A DNA stretch of 64,000 nucleotides from Maribellus sp. YY47 (GCF_023111095.1 NZ_JALGYW010000009.1:1-64000); one strand, 5' to 3'; shown: positions 20,714 through 30,607, numbered from the stretch's first letter. Made by a program: numbers and translations. Notes: generated by a model from the letters alone, not told the origin.

Positions 20714-20750
20714 TAAAAACCACCTGTGCCATGACAGGCAATACAGGTGG
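20714..20750 (-). terminator. minus-strand terminator left of the IS21 element
   Basis: On the minus strand CCACCTGT (20743-20750) pairs with ACAGGTGG (20720-20727) and is followed by five T residues. No minus-strand gene now ends here. It may be the original terminator of the unit that was cut off by the IS21 insertion and deletion. Confidence 0.6.
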
Positions 20751-20806
20751 CGTTAGGAATAAATCAATAATATTAACCGGCTGAATTTAGAAAAACTATG
20801 ACATCA

Positions 20807-20925
20807 TGCAAAATCCGATTAAAGTGGTCACCCGATACCGAAGGAACGTGTGCAGGTCTGCCGACGCAAAGTGGTCAGTGAATCCGATTCAAACTGGTCA
20901 GGCAAACCGACGCAAAGTGGTCAGC
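20807..20925 (+). repeat. IS21 left terminal repeats
   Basis: Four related copies of a motif ending in AAAGTGGTCA or AAACTGGTCA lie at 20812-20830, 20861-20880, 20882-20900 and 20907-20924, alternating an ATCCGATT and a CCGACGC lead-in. Such arrays are transposase-binding sites in the family. Confidence 0.75.
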
Positions 20926-20986
20926 TAAAAACATCGAACTTTTTCACGGCTGTTGCAGGCCTACTTTCGCAATAAAAAGCGAAAAG

Positions 20987-22537
20987 ATGGCCAATAAACG
21001 AACAGACATGAATAAAGTAAGAAAGACAATTTTATTATATCACCAGGGACGGGATAAGTCCTTTATCAGTCGCTACCTTCAACTTTCCCGAACGACCGTT
21101 CAGAAGTACATCAACCTGTTCAAAATACTGGGGCAGGACATTGACCTGATAACCGGCAAAAGCGATGCTGAGCTGGACGCGCTGTTTTCAAGCCATAATC
21201 AAACCGAGTTATCACCTAAACTACAAGCCCTTTATGACTTCTTTCCCTACGTGGAAAAAGAACTCAAACGCAAAGGCGTAACCAAACAATTGATGTGGGA
21301 AGAGTATTTTGCCCTGCACCCCGACGGATTGCGCAGCAGCCAGTTTAAGAACCTTTATAACCAGTGGAGTAAAAAGGTTAACCCGGTGATGCACATGGAG
21401 CATAAAGCCGGAGACAAGCTCTTTATTGATTATGCCGGACAGAAGCTCCATGTTATCGATGGAGAAACCGGTGAGATCAGCGAGGTTGAGTTCTTTGTTG
21501 CGATCCTGGGTTCCAGCCAGTACACGTATGCCGAAGCCACACCTTCGCAGCAGAAAGAAGATTTTATAGCTTCGGTAGAAAACGCCTTGTTGTTTTATGG
21601 AGGTGTACCCCAGGCTATTGTTCCCGACAACCTTAAATCGGCCGTAACCCAAAGCAGTAAGTACGAGCCGACCATTAATGAAACCTTTGCAGACTTTGCC
21701 GAGCACTATCAGACGGCCATATTACCTGCAAGGGCTTATCGCCCACGAGATAAGTCTTTGGTTGAAGGAGCCGTAAAAATCCTTTATCAAAGAATCTATA
21801 CCGCTCTTCGTAACCGCGTATTCCATTCCATCGAAGAATTAAATGAAGCAATCCGGGAAGAGTTGGAGCTGCACAACAATAAAAAGCTCACAGGTCGGCC
21901 TTTGTCGCGAATGCAGATGTTTAATGCCGTTGAAAAAGATGTGCTGTCTCCGTTGCCGGAGAAACCCTATGAGATAAAATACCAGAGCATAGCTACAGTT
22001 GGACAGAATGGGCATGTACAGTTGAGTAAAGACAAGCACTATTACAGTGTCCCGTTTCAATACATCCGCAAAAAAGTGAAACTGCTCTACTCGGTATCAA
22101 CCGTTGTCATTTATCACAAGTACAACCAGATAGCAGTCCATAAGCGCGAGCCTAAGCCGTTCCATTACACAACCAACCCCGAACACCTGGCCAGTACTCA
22201 CCAGTTTGTTACAGAATGGACACCACAACGCTTCATTAACTGGGGCGCTTCAATCGACCAGTACGTGAAGGAGTTTATCATCCGGCTGCTGGAGCAGCGT
22301 GTACATCCCGAGCAGGCTTACAAGAGTTGCCTGGGAGTACTTTCATTTGCCAAAAAGGTCGGAGACGAGCGTTTAACGGCTGCATGTAAACGAGCCCTGG
22401 ACTACGAAATCTACAACTACCGGACTATCGAAACAATCCTGCAAAAAGGCCTTGATACCATGGGAGAACAAGAAGAAGATGAGATGCCCCGCTTACCTTT
22501 TCACACAAACATACGGGGTAATAAGTATTACAATTAA
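20987..22537 (+). CDS. istA: IS21 transposase IstA
   Basis: This 516-residue DDE transposase has an N-terminal helix-turn-helix (KVRKTILLYHQGRDKSFISR). In the catalytic core the acidic residues lie in LFIDYAGQKLH, IVPDNLKSAV and DKSLVEGAVKILYQRIY, and the C-terminal part is beta-rich as in IS21 transposases. It is apparently intact and sits 12 bp ahead of istB. Confidence 0.95.
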   Translation: MANKRTDMNKVRKTILLYHQGRDKSFISRYLQLSRTTVQKYINLFKILGQDIDLITGKSDAELDALFSSHNQTELSPKLQALYDFFPYVEKELKRKGVTKQLMWEEYFALHPDGLRSSQFKNLYNQWSKKVNPVMHMEHKAGDKLFIDYAGQKLHVIDGETGEISEVEFFVAILGSSQYTYAEATPSQQKEDFIASVENALLFYGGVPQAIVPDNLKSAVTQSSKYEPTINETFADFAEHYQTAILPARAYRPRDKSLVEGAVKILYQRIYTALRNRVFHSIEELNEAIREELELHNNKKLTGRPLSRMQMFNAVEKDVLSPLPEKPYEIKYQSIATVGQNGHVQLSKDKHYYSVPFQYIRKKVKLLYSVSTVVIYHKYNQIAVHKREPKPFHYTTNPEHLASTHQFVTEWTPQRFINWGASIDQYVKEFIIRLLEQRVHPEQAYKSCLGVLSFAKKVGDERLTAACKRALDYEIYNYRTIETILQKGLDTMGEQEEDEMPRLPFHTNIRGNKYYN

Positions 22538-22549
22538 ACACCAAAAGCG

Positions 22550-23296
22550 ATGAATGAATCAACATTAGCGAGAATGAATCAACTCAAGCTCTACGGCATG
22601 CACGGAGCTTTTAAAACGGCCATCGAGACGGGTAAAACCGATCACTACACCAATGACCAGTTTATGGCGATGCTTATCCAGTCGGAATGGGATGACCGGA
22701 ATAACCGCAAAACAGAACGAATGGTGAAAAATGCCCGCTTTCACTACAGTTCTTCGGTTGAAGAAATCATCTACGATGAGAGCCGGAACATTAACCGCAA
22801 CAGCATCATCCGCCTGGCTGACTGCGACTACTTAAACCGGAATGAGAACGTGCTTATCACCGGAAGTACGGGCGTTGGAAAAAGCTACATCGCTACGGCG
22901 TTGGGACATCAGGCTTGCATTGAAGGCTATCGTGTGATGTATTTTAATACCACCAAATTGTTTGCCCGGTTAAAGATGGCTAAAGCCGATGGATCGTACC
23001 TGAAAGAGATGGCAAAGCTTGAACGGCAACACCTGATTATACTGGATGATTTTGGATTGCAACCATTAGACAACCAAAACCAGTTGATTTTAATGGAGCT
23101 TATTGAAGACCGTAATGGGAAAGGCTCGGTAATGGTAACCTCACAAATACCGGTCAAAGGATGGTACGATTTAATCGGTGAGAAAACCATTGCTGATGCC
23201 ATCATGGACCGACTGGTTCATCAATCACACCGGATTGAATTGACCGGTGAATCTATGCGAAGAAAAAAGAAGATGGTCAATGACCAAAAAAGTTAA
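22550..23296 (+). CDS. istB: IS21 helper ATPase IstB
   Basis: This 248-residue AAA+ ATPase has Walker A GSTGVGKSYIATALG and Walker B LIILDDFGLQPL. IstB forms ATP-dependent oligomers that deform target DNA and recruit IstA. It is intact and in the usual order after istA, so the element could be active. Confidence 0.95.
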   Translation: MNESTLARMNQLKLYGMHGAFKTAIETGKTDHYTNDQFMAMLIQSEWDDRNNRKTERMVKNARFHYSSSVEEIIYDESRNINRNSIIRLADCDYLNRNENVLITGSTGVGKSYIATALGHQACIEGYRVMYFNTTKLFARLKMAKADGSYLKEMAKLERQHLIILDDFGLQPLDNQNQLILMELIEDRNGKGSVMVTSQIPVKGWYDLIGEKTIADAIMDRLVHQSHRIELTGESMRRKKKMVNDQKS

Positions 23297-23351
23297 TTTT
23301 ACCTAATCAAAACAGCAGAAATGGTTCGTGTTTTTGACCTTGTGAAATACC

Positions 23352-23421
23352 TGCACACTTTAAATCGGCGAAGCTGCACAGTTTAAATCGGTACAGGTGC
23401 ACACTTTGGTCGGTATTTGCA
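23352..23421 (+). repeat. IS21 right terminal repeats
   Basis: Three copies of a 17-base motif, TGCACACTTTAAATCGG or close variants, start at 23352, 23375 and 23398. The outermost copy runs into the terminal inverted repeat. Confidence 0.75.
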
Positions 23422-25222
23422 CATATTTTTCAATTTCTAATATTTCTTGCTTTTTAGAATTTTCTTCTATTTCATTTTGCAAGGAATTTATCTGTAATAA
23501 TAGTTTGGATATATTATCAGACTTAGATTTCTGATCTTCAGATAGTTCTTTGTCTTCTGATGGGTTTTTAATTACCGAGATTTCTTCCTTAATTTTGAGA
23601 TGTGCATCTAACTCTTCCTGTTTCCCTTTTATTTTATTTTCAATTGATGTCTTATAATCTGTTGATTGCTTTTTACTTAATTCTAATATTTCAATATTAA
23701 GTTCCTTCAACTTAATAATAAAATCATTGATATCGTCATTAATAAGTTCAGTTTTATATGCAATAAAATCATGAAAAGTGTTCTTAGCAAGTTTATCCTT
23801 ATTTTCAACCCTTGAGAATACCACGTTATTTAATTCTTCTCTAAAATTCGTATCTTCCTCTGTTGAGCATAAATCTTCAAAGAATTTTTGTGGAATATAT
23901 TTTATTCTTTCATTGTCTGAAAAGTCAATATTCTCAGATAATAATTTCGATTTTTTAATTCCGTCATTCCAAAAAATAGTTGCTTCGAAGTTCTCTGCAT
24001 AACCTTTTTTGCAAAACTTACTTTTATTTAAAAAAGAAAATAGTTTATCCTTCTGGTCTGTAATTGAAACTTTTGAATTGCCTAATAATCCTAGTACATC
24101 CGCAATTGCACTTTTACCTTTACCTTTATTTCCAATTATTGCGCATAGCCCATTATTAAATTCGATAGTTGTATTATCGAACCATTTACCATTATTGCCT
24201 TTATATGTATCAATTGATTTGATTATAAGTTTATTGAAGTATTTCGTAGGACTATTATTAATAGTATCTAGAAATTGAGGGCGTTTGCCGATAAAAATTC
24301 TTTCTTCTGGTTCAAAAATTATTTGTCTTAACCCTTCAAAGGTTGTATCAGATTTAATCCAACAGTATCGCTCAAAATCTGGTTCATATATTTTTTCAAA
24401 AGCATGAGCATCTGAACCCCAAATGCAGGGTTTAAGAGACTTAAATTCTTTAATAAAATCGTCTTGGTTTTTATGTTTTTTACCAAGACCAAATTCAATT
24501 GTATTTGGAGTCGATGAAAATAGAAAATTTGATTTTTGAATTATTGATTTTCTAATCATATGACCTTGTCCAGTCCATTTGATTTTTGACAAATCTTCAT
24601 CAGATGGAACACCAATTAAATATTTTTTCAAAAATCTTGAATCATCCAATATTTTAGAAATATCGCTGTGTTGTACAGTTGCTGTAAGCATTCCTGTAAA
24701 TAAAGGATTTTGCCCCTTGAACTCAGCTTGTTCATTTTGTAATTTTTCACCCAATTCGATTAAATTGCTTTCCTTTAATTTTCGTTGGTTATCTTTTTCA
24801 AAAGGCAATGATTCGTGTACAAAATCAAGTTCATGCAGAAAATGTTCTTCAATATCTCGAATAGGAACTTCGTTTGAGAAAATTACATGAAAGTTTATTC
24901 GTCTACCTTCTACTAACTCATGTAGTCTAAATTCGATATTAGGTAATATCAATATTTTCTTAATACTTTGTATTTCTGAGTCCGAAAACAACTCCTTTAG
25001 TTTCTCTTCACTATTTAAATATTCATTTATAATTTTTTTATATCCATCAATTGTAAAGTAATCAGTTATTCCAATTACAGCAATTTTTTTTTCAATTGCT
25101 CTTTTAAATATTTCTTTTACATAATTATCAAAGTCATTACCAAAACCATTATTTAAAACTGAAAATGGTGAATGGATATGTAAATCCCACTTCCTCCATA
25201 TTGAACCTCTTTCGTCATTCAT
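23360..25222 (-). pseudogene. TrlF-like PHP-domain/ATPase, truncated by IS21
   Basis: The N-terminal PHP-type metal-binding domain reads KWDLHIHSPFSV, and an ABC/SMC-like ATPase has Walker A IIGNKGKGKSAIADVLGLL near residue 364, followed by coiled coil. This order matches TrlF-family proteins, suspected defence ATPases. The native sequence stops at EIEKY where the IS21 element begins (23421). The last 21 residues and the stop come from the IS end. Full-length relatives are, from memory, several hundred residues longer, so the C-terminal ATPase half (Walker B, signature) is missing. It is probably the last cassette of the array. Confidence 0.75.
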
Positions 25223-25249
25223 GATTATTAGTATTTGGTGACTTTAAAT

Positions 25250-25338
25250 TTACACTGGTGCGGTGGTAAAAAAAGCATGTGTTTGGCAGCGAAGGGATGG
25301 TTGCAGGGATGAGCTGACAAACTTATGCTTTGTGCGTT
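25250..25338. repeat. degenerate attC-like site (remnant)
   Basis: The stem arms AAGCATGTGTTTGGCAGC and GCTGACAAACTTATGCTT are well conserved and it ends with GTT at 25336-25338, but the expected left AAC is not recognisable. It stands between the truncated TrlF-like gene and a remnant of about 80 bp. The ends of that remnant (GTTAGGGTT and GTTGTACGC) do not match, which points to a deletion. Confidence 0.55.
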
Positions 25339-25413
25339 AGGGTTACTTAGTATTTCAATTTTCCTTTTTCTCATCAAATTAGTACGATGTTTCTGTCTTG
25401 GTGGCTTGCGTAC

Positions 25414-25538
25414 AACGGTTGGTACATGTTGTCGGGGCGGATTTCGAAGAGCGTTCCTGTCCGAAGGACAAGGAACTGCGATGCGAGAATCCGCAGTTGG
25501 CGTACCACCAAACCCCGCCCTGCAATATGTACTGTGTT
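25414..25538. repeat. attC-like site, family 1
   Basis: 125 bp, AAC to GTT. Outer stem GTACATGTTG-TC-GGGGCGG pairs imperfectly with CCGCCCTGCAATATGTAC. It belongs to the DUF4209-like cassette on its right (boundary GTTAGCAACA). Confidence 0.8.
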
Positions 25539-25550
25539 AGCAACAGGTTT

Positions 25551-27356
25551 TTATTCATTTGTTTCATTTTTTGATGTCAATCGATAAGCACTAAGTCGTA
25601 AAATACATAAAAATACTTTACAGCATTTTTCCATTGTATATTCGCCTGGATGATAGAAGCCATGAGCAATACTGTGCCTAATGTTATCCCCTTTTTTTGT
25701 GAAAATCATTTTAAATAACGTAAGGTCATTCTTTGAGAATACTTTCTTGGCAGCTTCACAGTTTAGCAAGTCATCTAAAAGCATTTCTTGCAATTCATTT
25801 CTTTTTACAACACTCGTGTTTCCACCTACAATTCTTATGAAATCTCGTAAAGCACCTTCAAATTTAAGAGTTAAAGAATCTAAGGGCAGAACCCAATTGG
25901 TATATGTTAATCCTTTGCCAACAAGGAAAGATGTTTCCATTTGAATCATAAAGCTATGCAAAGCAGGAGCTAAGAGATTAAGCCATGTATAAGATTTGTT
26001 GTCAGAACTACTGCGCATTTTTGTTTCTTCAATGCTTTGCCCAAACCAAGACTTTCTATTTAAGTAATCATAAAGGTGATGGTAAGTAATTTTTCTATTA
26101 TATGCTCCTACTTGAAGAACCCTGATGAGCTCAATTAATGCACCTAATCCTAATGAATACGAATAGTTAGTATAAATCTCTTTCTCAAGGTTTTCTTCAT
26201 CTGACAAAGTCTTGATATTATTGTTGATGTCAAACACACTACTTGTAACATGCTGTAAGAATGATTTTCTATAATTCTTTGTAGCAATTTCGACGACACT
26301 GTCAATGTCAGGGAACAAGTGAGTATGAATAGAGAAATGATAGAATATTACATCAACCTCCCATGTCAAAATTGCTTTTACCCGCCTATTGATTTCTTCA
26401 TTTAAGATTCGTTGCGCATCTTTATCGGGTGAAACATCAATAGCATGAAGTTCAATCTGAGATTTTGCGTGAGTGTATTTTTTTAAATACAGTTCGTATT
26501 TTTCAGTGTTTTTAGCCTTTTTATAATATTCGACAATTTCTCCTAAAGCCTGAGCTCTAATAAAATCAGATTCATCAGGGTGTTCATTTAAAATGATTAA
26601 TTCATTCTCGGCAAGCTTTTCAAAATATATTGAAGTATCAATTCCGTTATTATTACAAACCCGAATAGCATTATTTAAAATTTCCTTGTTATTAAAAAAT
26701 CCTGCTTCTTTGGAATGACCTATCCACTGCAACGCAAGCTCAGGGAAAAAAGTAAGTTCATTAGATTTAAAAAGCGGTGAATTGATTAAAAGAGTTGAAA
26801 TAATATGTTTTTGATAAATTTCTATTTGTTTGTCATTGATAAGTACAACTAGCTCTTTCTTTGTCGTTTCTACACAATATTTTATTTTTTCAGTAAGTTT
26901 AATAATAGCTTCAATTGCTGGAATAAATCTATCGTAAGCATCATTTTCCAACTTAAGATTTAAAAGCTTTTTATAAGCGTTAATCGCATTGATACCATAT
27001 TTCTGGTTTTTATCAACATAAAATAGAATGTGATTGTAACGTGCAATTAATACTGGATTTTTAACTAATTGTGCTCGTTCCTTAAGATAAGTTATCTGTT
27101 CCTCTGAATATACGTCAGGGGTAGGGAACCCAATTTCTTTTCCATTTTCATCAACAGAGTAAAAATCAGAAATAAGCTGTCCTTCTCGTAATGCGAATCG
27201 TAAACTTATATGTTCTGCATTTAATAAATTATTCCATTCAAAATCGAACATTTCAGTCATGGGTTTTAGTTGCTTCATTAATTCCCATCTGTCGAATTTG
27301 GTAATCGACTCTAGCTGATTATAGTATTCTTGTATTTGGTCTGGAATATTTTTCAC
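25551..27356 (-). CDS. DUF4209-like protein, copy 1 (array cassette)
   Basis: A 601-residue cytoplasmic helical protein. The C-terminal segment GDNIRHSIAHGFYHPGEYTM matches the IRH..HG core of the DUF4209 family. R-H-S-I-A-H fits an R-x4-H pattern like that of HEPN ribonucleases, which is an inference. It is distantly similar in layout to the cassette gene at 32466-34202. It starts with GTG at 27356. Single gene in its cassette, bounded by GTTAGCAACA and TGTTGCTAAC. A role in defence is possible but unproven. Confidence 0.65.
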   Translation of the reverse strand: MKNIPDQIQEYYNQLESITKFDRWELMKQLKPMTEMFDFEWNNLLNAEHISLRFALREGQLISDFYSVDENGKEIGFPTPDVYSEEQITYLKERAQLVKNPVLIARYNHILFYVDKNQKYGINAINAYKKLLNLKLENDAYDRFIPAIEAIIKLTEKIKYCVETTKKELVVLINDKQIEIYQKHIISTLLINSPLFKSNELTFFPELALQWIGHSKEAGFFNNKEILNNAIRVCNNNGIDTSIYFEKLAENELIILNEHPDESDFIRAQALGEIVEYYKKAKNTEKYELYLKKYTHAKSQIELHAIDVSPDKDAQRILNEEINRRVKAILTWEVDVIFYHFSIHTHLFPDIDSVVEIATKNYRKSFLQHVTSSVFDINNNIKTLSDEENLEKEIYTNYSYSLGLGALIELIRVLQVGAYNRKITYHHLYDYLNRKSWFGQSIEETKMRSSSDNKSYTWLNLLAPALHSFMIQMETSFLVGKGLTYTNWVLPLDSLTLKFEGALRDFIRIVGGNTSVVKRNELQEMLLDDLLNCEAAKKVFSKNDLTLFKMIFTKKGDNIRHSIAHGFYHPGEYTMEKCCKVFLCILRLSAYRLTSKNETNE

Positions 27357-27395
27357 TCTTAATTAGTTGTGACGTGTTTTTTTAAACTTGTTGCT

Positions 27396-27519
27396 AACGG
27401 TCACTTGTATGTGGTCGGGCGGGATTTCGAAAAGAAATCCTGTCAGACCCGCAGGAAAGTGGGTACGAGGTCTGACTTGTCAGACCGCTAAAACCCCCGC
27501 CTGCCATATACAATTTGTT
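27396..27519. repeat. attC-like site, family 2
   Basis: 124 bp. Stem TTGTATGTGG-TCGGGCGGG pairs with CCCGCCTGCCATATACAA. It appears identical to the site at 39548-39671 and belongs to the duplicated lipoprotein cassette on its right. Confidence 0.82.
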
Positions 27520-27532
27520 AGGGCTAGTTATT

Positions 27533-28177
27533 TCATTCATTTTCCATTTGGTCAAGTAAATAAGAAAAACTTGGGCTCGAATAATCTATTCCGTCTAATA
27601 CATTGATTTCATTTGCAAGATTCATCGCATCGAAACCGTCCTCTATTTTGTTGACAGTGAATAGTAAGTTTCCTGATGAATACTCTTTTTCCATAGTGAA
27701 TTTTGATGAGTTATCCGCAAGAAATTCGTCAAAATCAGTTTCTGTCATTGCTGATTTAATGAAAAATTTGTTAGTCAAAAATCCAATGCCTCCGTCAGTA
27801 AAAAAAGAAGGTGTTGCATAATAAACTGAAGCTATTGAATTGAGTCTTTTTAGTAAGTTTAGATATTCTGTCTCAGTAATTCCGCTTTTTAAAAAAATAT
27901 AAGTTCGGTAATAATTTTCTATAGTACTTTTCTCTAAGTCAATTTCTGAATACTGCTCAAGTGTCATAATCGCCTGATTTTTTGAATAGTCAGCTTCGTT
28001 AAAAGCTACAAGAATCATTTGTGGATTAATGTCTAAATGAATGATACTATCTCCATAATAATAAAGAATTTCTTTACTAAAAGTCGGAGGTTCATTCTCA
28101 TTTTCTTTTGAGCATGAAAAGCATGTTGTCAAAAAGAGAAAGATTAAAGCAAGATTTAAATTACCAGTCGTTTTCAT
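27533..28177 (-). CDS. lipoprotein, duplicated cassette copy 1
   Basis: A 214-residue lipoprotein (lipobox TCFSC). The mature part contains two similar stretches, ITETEYLNLLKRLNSIASVY then YATPSFFTDGG, and TETDFDEFLADNSSK then IDYSSPSFSYLL. This resembles the pro-domain region that precedes subtilisin-like proteases in Bacteroidota, but there is no protease domain. A stand-alone inhibitor-like role is a guess. The protein at 39685-40329 is identical. Confidence 0.7.
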   Translation of the reverse strand: MKTTGNLNLALIFLFLTTCFSCSKENENEPPTFSKEILYYYGDSIIHLDINPQMILVAFNEADYSKNQAIMTLEQYSEIDLEKSTIENYYRTYIFLKSGITETEYLNLLKRLNSIASVYYATPSFFTDGGIGFLTNKFFIKSAMTETDFDEFLADNSSKFTMEKEYSSGNLLFTVNKIEDGFDAMNLANEINVLDGIDYSSPSFSYLLDQMENE

Positions 28178-28240
28178 AGTTGATTTTTTTCAGTAAGATG
28201 ATTTAACTCTCTCATTAGTTGCGTCTTTATAATTAGCCCT

Positions 28241-28365
28241 AACGGTCACTTGCAAGTTGTCGTTGCGGATTTCGAAGAGCGTCAGTGTCCGGTAGGACAT
28301 GACGGTCAAGAAAGGAGCAGAGACAACGCACACCACTGCACCCGCAATGCAATTTGCAATTTGTT
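28241..28365. repeat. attC-like site, family 3
   Basis: 125 bp. Stem TTGCAAGTTGTCGTTGCGG pairs with CCGCAATGCAATTTGCAA. It belongs to the Imm63-like cassette; the stop codon TAA of that gene lies inside the terminal GTTA. Confidence 0.82.
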
Positions 28366-29398
28366 AGCGGTTGTTTTTTTGTTTCTTGTCATTTACATTA
28401 TTCCAATATTCATTTGAAATTCTATCTAAATCGTCAATTGTTAGAATCTTGTTATTTTGATTTTTTATTATGATGTCATCGCATTTAATACTCAACTTTC
28501 CCCCACAAAAGTCAAAGTTTGTGTCATGCTGGTTACAGTCAATTACAACCTCGTCTCCAAAATTTTCGGCTGAGAGAATTTCGAGGTTTGCTTGAAAAAC
28601 TTGGTCTATTTCGGTAAAAACTTTTTGGGGTAGATTAATGGGATTCATCCAAGCATTAAAACTAATTTTCTCGATATTGATTAAATCAACAAAGAATAAC
28701 TCAAATGAACTATCTATAATATTTGCTAAATATTGACATTCAATTGTCAAAGTCAGATTTGTTTTATTGCCGGTCCATTTTGTGATAATTCCATCATGAA
28801 AAATTGAAAATGTATCAACGATATTTTGCACGTTTTTATCCTTTACATTTTTCTCCAAATCAATTTTTATTTTTGATAAGTCTTGTTTTTCATTTAATGA
28901 ATATTTTTCAAAAGCTAATTTTTCAATTTGTTCTTCTTGTAATCCTTTTTCCCGTAATTCTCTGCAATATGTTGCCCTGAGTCCTGATAAATCATCGAAA
29001 GGGTGTTTTTCAAGAATTTTCAGATGTTCCTCATATTCTTTTTTACTCCAGGATTCATCAAGTATTGAAAGTAGTTCTATCTGTTTTTCAAATGCAATTC
29101 TTCTAACATCTTTGTTTTCGATTCTATTTTTTAGTTCGTATTTAAAAGACATTATTGCAGTAATACTCGAAAAAATCCAATACAAAAGTTCATCAGAATC
29201 CTCAGTTGTTTTTCTTTCGAATTCCTTTCCTCTTTCAATGAGAACATAATGAAGATTCCCATTTCTGTCAATCTCAATGAGTGGAGATTGTTCTCCATTT
29301 GAATATTTGTAGTATGGTAATAAATTGTCAGGTACGTTTATTTTACTTGCCAATTCTTTTACTTTTTTTCTGATATGTCGATACCTAATTCTTGACAT
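28364..29398 (-). CDS. Imm63-like protein (array cassette)
   Basis: A 344-residue soluble protein. The N-terminal half contains LIERGKEFERKTTEDSDELLYWIFSSITAIM, then FKYELKNRIENKDVRRIAFE and KQIELLSILDESWSKKEYEE, which matches the immunity protein 63 family pattern known from polymorphic-toxin loci. The C-terminal half (about 190-344) is beta-rich and not recognised. No toxin gene is nearby, so it would be an orphan immunity protein, protecting against toxins from other cells. Cassette ends are GTTAGCGGTT and AACCGCTAAC. Confidence 0.6.
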   Translation of the reverse strand: MSRIRYRHIRKKVKELASKINVPDNLLPYYKYSNGEQSPLIEIDRNGNLHYVLIERGKEFERKTTEDSDELLYWIFSSITAIMSFKYELKNRIENKDVRRIAFEKQIELLSILDESWSKKEYEEHLKILEKHPFDDLSGLRATYCRELREKGLQEEQIEKLAFEKYSLNEKQDLSKIKIDLEKNVKDKNVQNIVDTFSIFHDGIITKWTGNKTNLTLTIECQYLANIIDSSFELFFVDLINIEKISFNAWMNPINLPQKVFTEIDQVFQANLEILSAENFGDEVVIDCNQHDTNFDFCGGKLSIKCDDIIIKNQNNKILTIDDLDRISNEYWNNVNDKKQKNNR

Positions 29399-29424
29399 TT
29401 TTCTGTCTTTTCAAAATAACCGCT

Positions 29425-29549
29425 AACGGTCACTTGCAAGTTGTCGTTGCGGATTTCGAAGAGCGTCAGTGTCCGATAGGATATGACGGTCAAGAAAGGA
29501 GCAGAGACAACGCACACCACTGCACCCGCAATGCAATTTGCAATTTGTT
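29425..29549. repeat. attC-like site, family 3
   Basis: 125 bp, nearly identical to the site at 28241-28365. It belongs to the membrane-protein cassette on its right (boundary GTTGGGCGT). Confidence 0.82.
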
Positions 29550-29562
29550 GGGCGTTCGTTTT

Positions 29563-30396
29563 TTATCTAAAGAACTTTCTTATTTTTTTAAATCCAATTA
29601 AAATGAAGTATCCTACAATGGAATAGGATAATCCAATTAAAGCCGACCAAACAATCAATGCTGTTGATTCTTGATTTGATTTTATTATGAATCCGACAAC
29701 GATGCAGACATATATAAACCCAATGGCTATGCTAATCCATAAATCTCTTTGTCTTTGTTTAACTTCATTCGTTTTCTCAACTAGTGTTACAGATTTATGT
29801 ACGATTGTCGGATAAATGCCTGCATTCGTACCATCAATGGGGTCTTCTATTAAAAAGTTGAAAATTGCCTTGTCTCCTCTATTTAAAACAGGAATAAAAT
29901 AATCACGATTAGAGGTAACAAAGTCAATACTCGGTTGAAATTCTCTAGGTATTATTTTTAGATTTTCATTATCAGGGTCGTCAGGAAGTTCTGAATAATG
30001 GCTCAATACGTCGTTAAAACTATTTGAGAACTGTTGGGTCCAGAGCAGAGGTGAAAAGCTACTAACGATAAATCCCTCGTTGCCCTGAAAGATTGCTCCG
30101 AGTCCTAAAGTAAAACGAATTGATAAATTTTCAAGGTCAATTGAATTTTTATTCTCTAATTCAATTGTTGCCACTTTCAATGTAGTTACAACTCTTTCAT
30201 TAAGTGTTATTCTCAATTGTCCACCAAGATTATTTGATAAGGGCGGTGTTACTTTTTGTGTTTTTATTTCATAATTGAGAGTTCTAAATCTATTCTTGAA
30301 TCTCTCAACCAATATACCGACGAATAATCCAAATAGAGAAGTTACTATTAGGGTTATTGTTGGAGGTATTAAATTAATCAGTGTTTGTTTATCCAT
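29563..30396 (-). CDS. membrane protein of unknown function (array cassette)
   Basis: This 277-residue protein has one N-terminal membrane helix (TITLIVTSLFGLFVGILVE), a beta-rich domain of about 170 residues (around 45-215) and two C-terminal helices (IAIGFIYVCIVVGFIIKSN and ALIGLSYSIVGYFILIGF). No family was recognised. It is the only gene in the cassette delimited by GTTGGGCGT and ACGCCCAAC. The topology suggests an envelope sensor or effector, but nothing shows the function. Confidence 0.6.
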   Translation of the reverse strand: MDKQTLINLIPPTITLIVTSLFGLFVGILVERFKNRFRTLNYEIKTQKVTPPLSNNLGGQLRITLNERVVTTLKVATIELENKNSIDLENLSIRFTLGLGAIFQGNEGFIVSSFSPLLWTQQFSNSFNDVLSHYSELPDDPDNENLKIIPREFQPSIDFVTSNRDYFIPVLNRGDKAIFNFLIEDPIDGTNAGIYPTIVHKSVTLVEKTNEVKQRQRDLWISIAIGFIYVCIVVGFIIKSNQESTALIVWSALIGLSYSIVGYFILIGFKKIRKFFR

Positions 30397-30422
30397 AAGC
30401 TATTTGTTTTAAAATGACGCCC

Positions 30423-30607
30423 AACGGCCAGTGCAAGTGGAGTGCGGGACTTTGAAAAACATCATTGTCAAGCTGCCACAGAGCCAAGCCGGCTTTTTAT
30501 TAAACATATTTTTAAAACCGACATCCGTCAAAGACGGATTGGCGGTAGTTGAACAGGGCGAAAACGCTGAAAAACTACGCCCGTCCGCATTACATTTGCA
30601 CTTTGTT
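30423..30607. repeat. long attC-like site (185 bp)
   Basis: The outer stem AGTGCAAGTGGAGTGCGG pairs with CCGCATTACATTTGCACT, and the terminal part is longer than in the other sites. It belongs to the ORF-less cassette on its right (boundary GTTACCGCC). Confidence 0.75.

Larger units (their letters stand above)
20807..23421 (+). mobile_element. IS21-family insertion sequence
   Basis: A 2.6-kb element carrying istA and istB. The ends start TG and finish CA. The left end (20807-20831) and the reverse complement of the right end (23397-23421) share GCAAA, CCGA, AAAGTG and CAC in register. Multiple internal terminal repeats, typical of IS21, are visible at both ends. No clear target-site duplication is seen (left flank ends ATCA, right flank starts CATA). 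The right end lies inside the TrlF-like gene. Confidence 0.9.

Noticed and set aside
27388-27606. Small plus-strand ORFs of about 70 codons recurring at several attC-like sites (also 39540-39758, 41448-41660, 38721-38918)
   Set aside because: They are produced by the repeated site itself and run into unrelated sequence; the real genes are on the minus strand.
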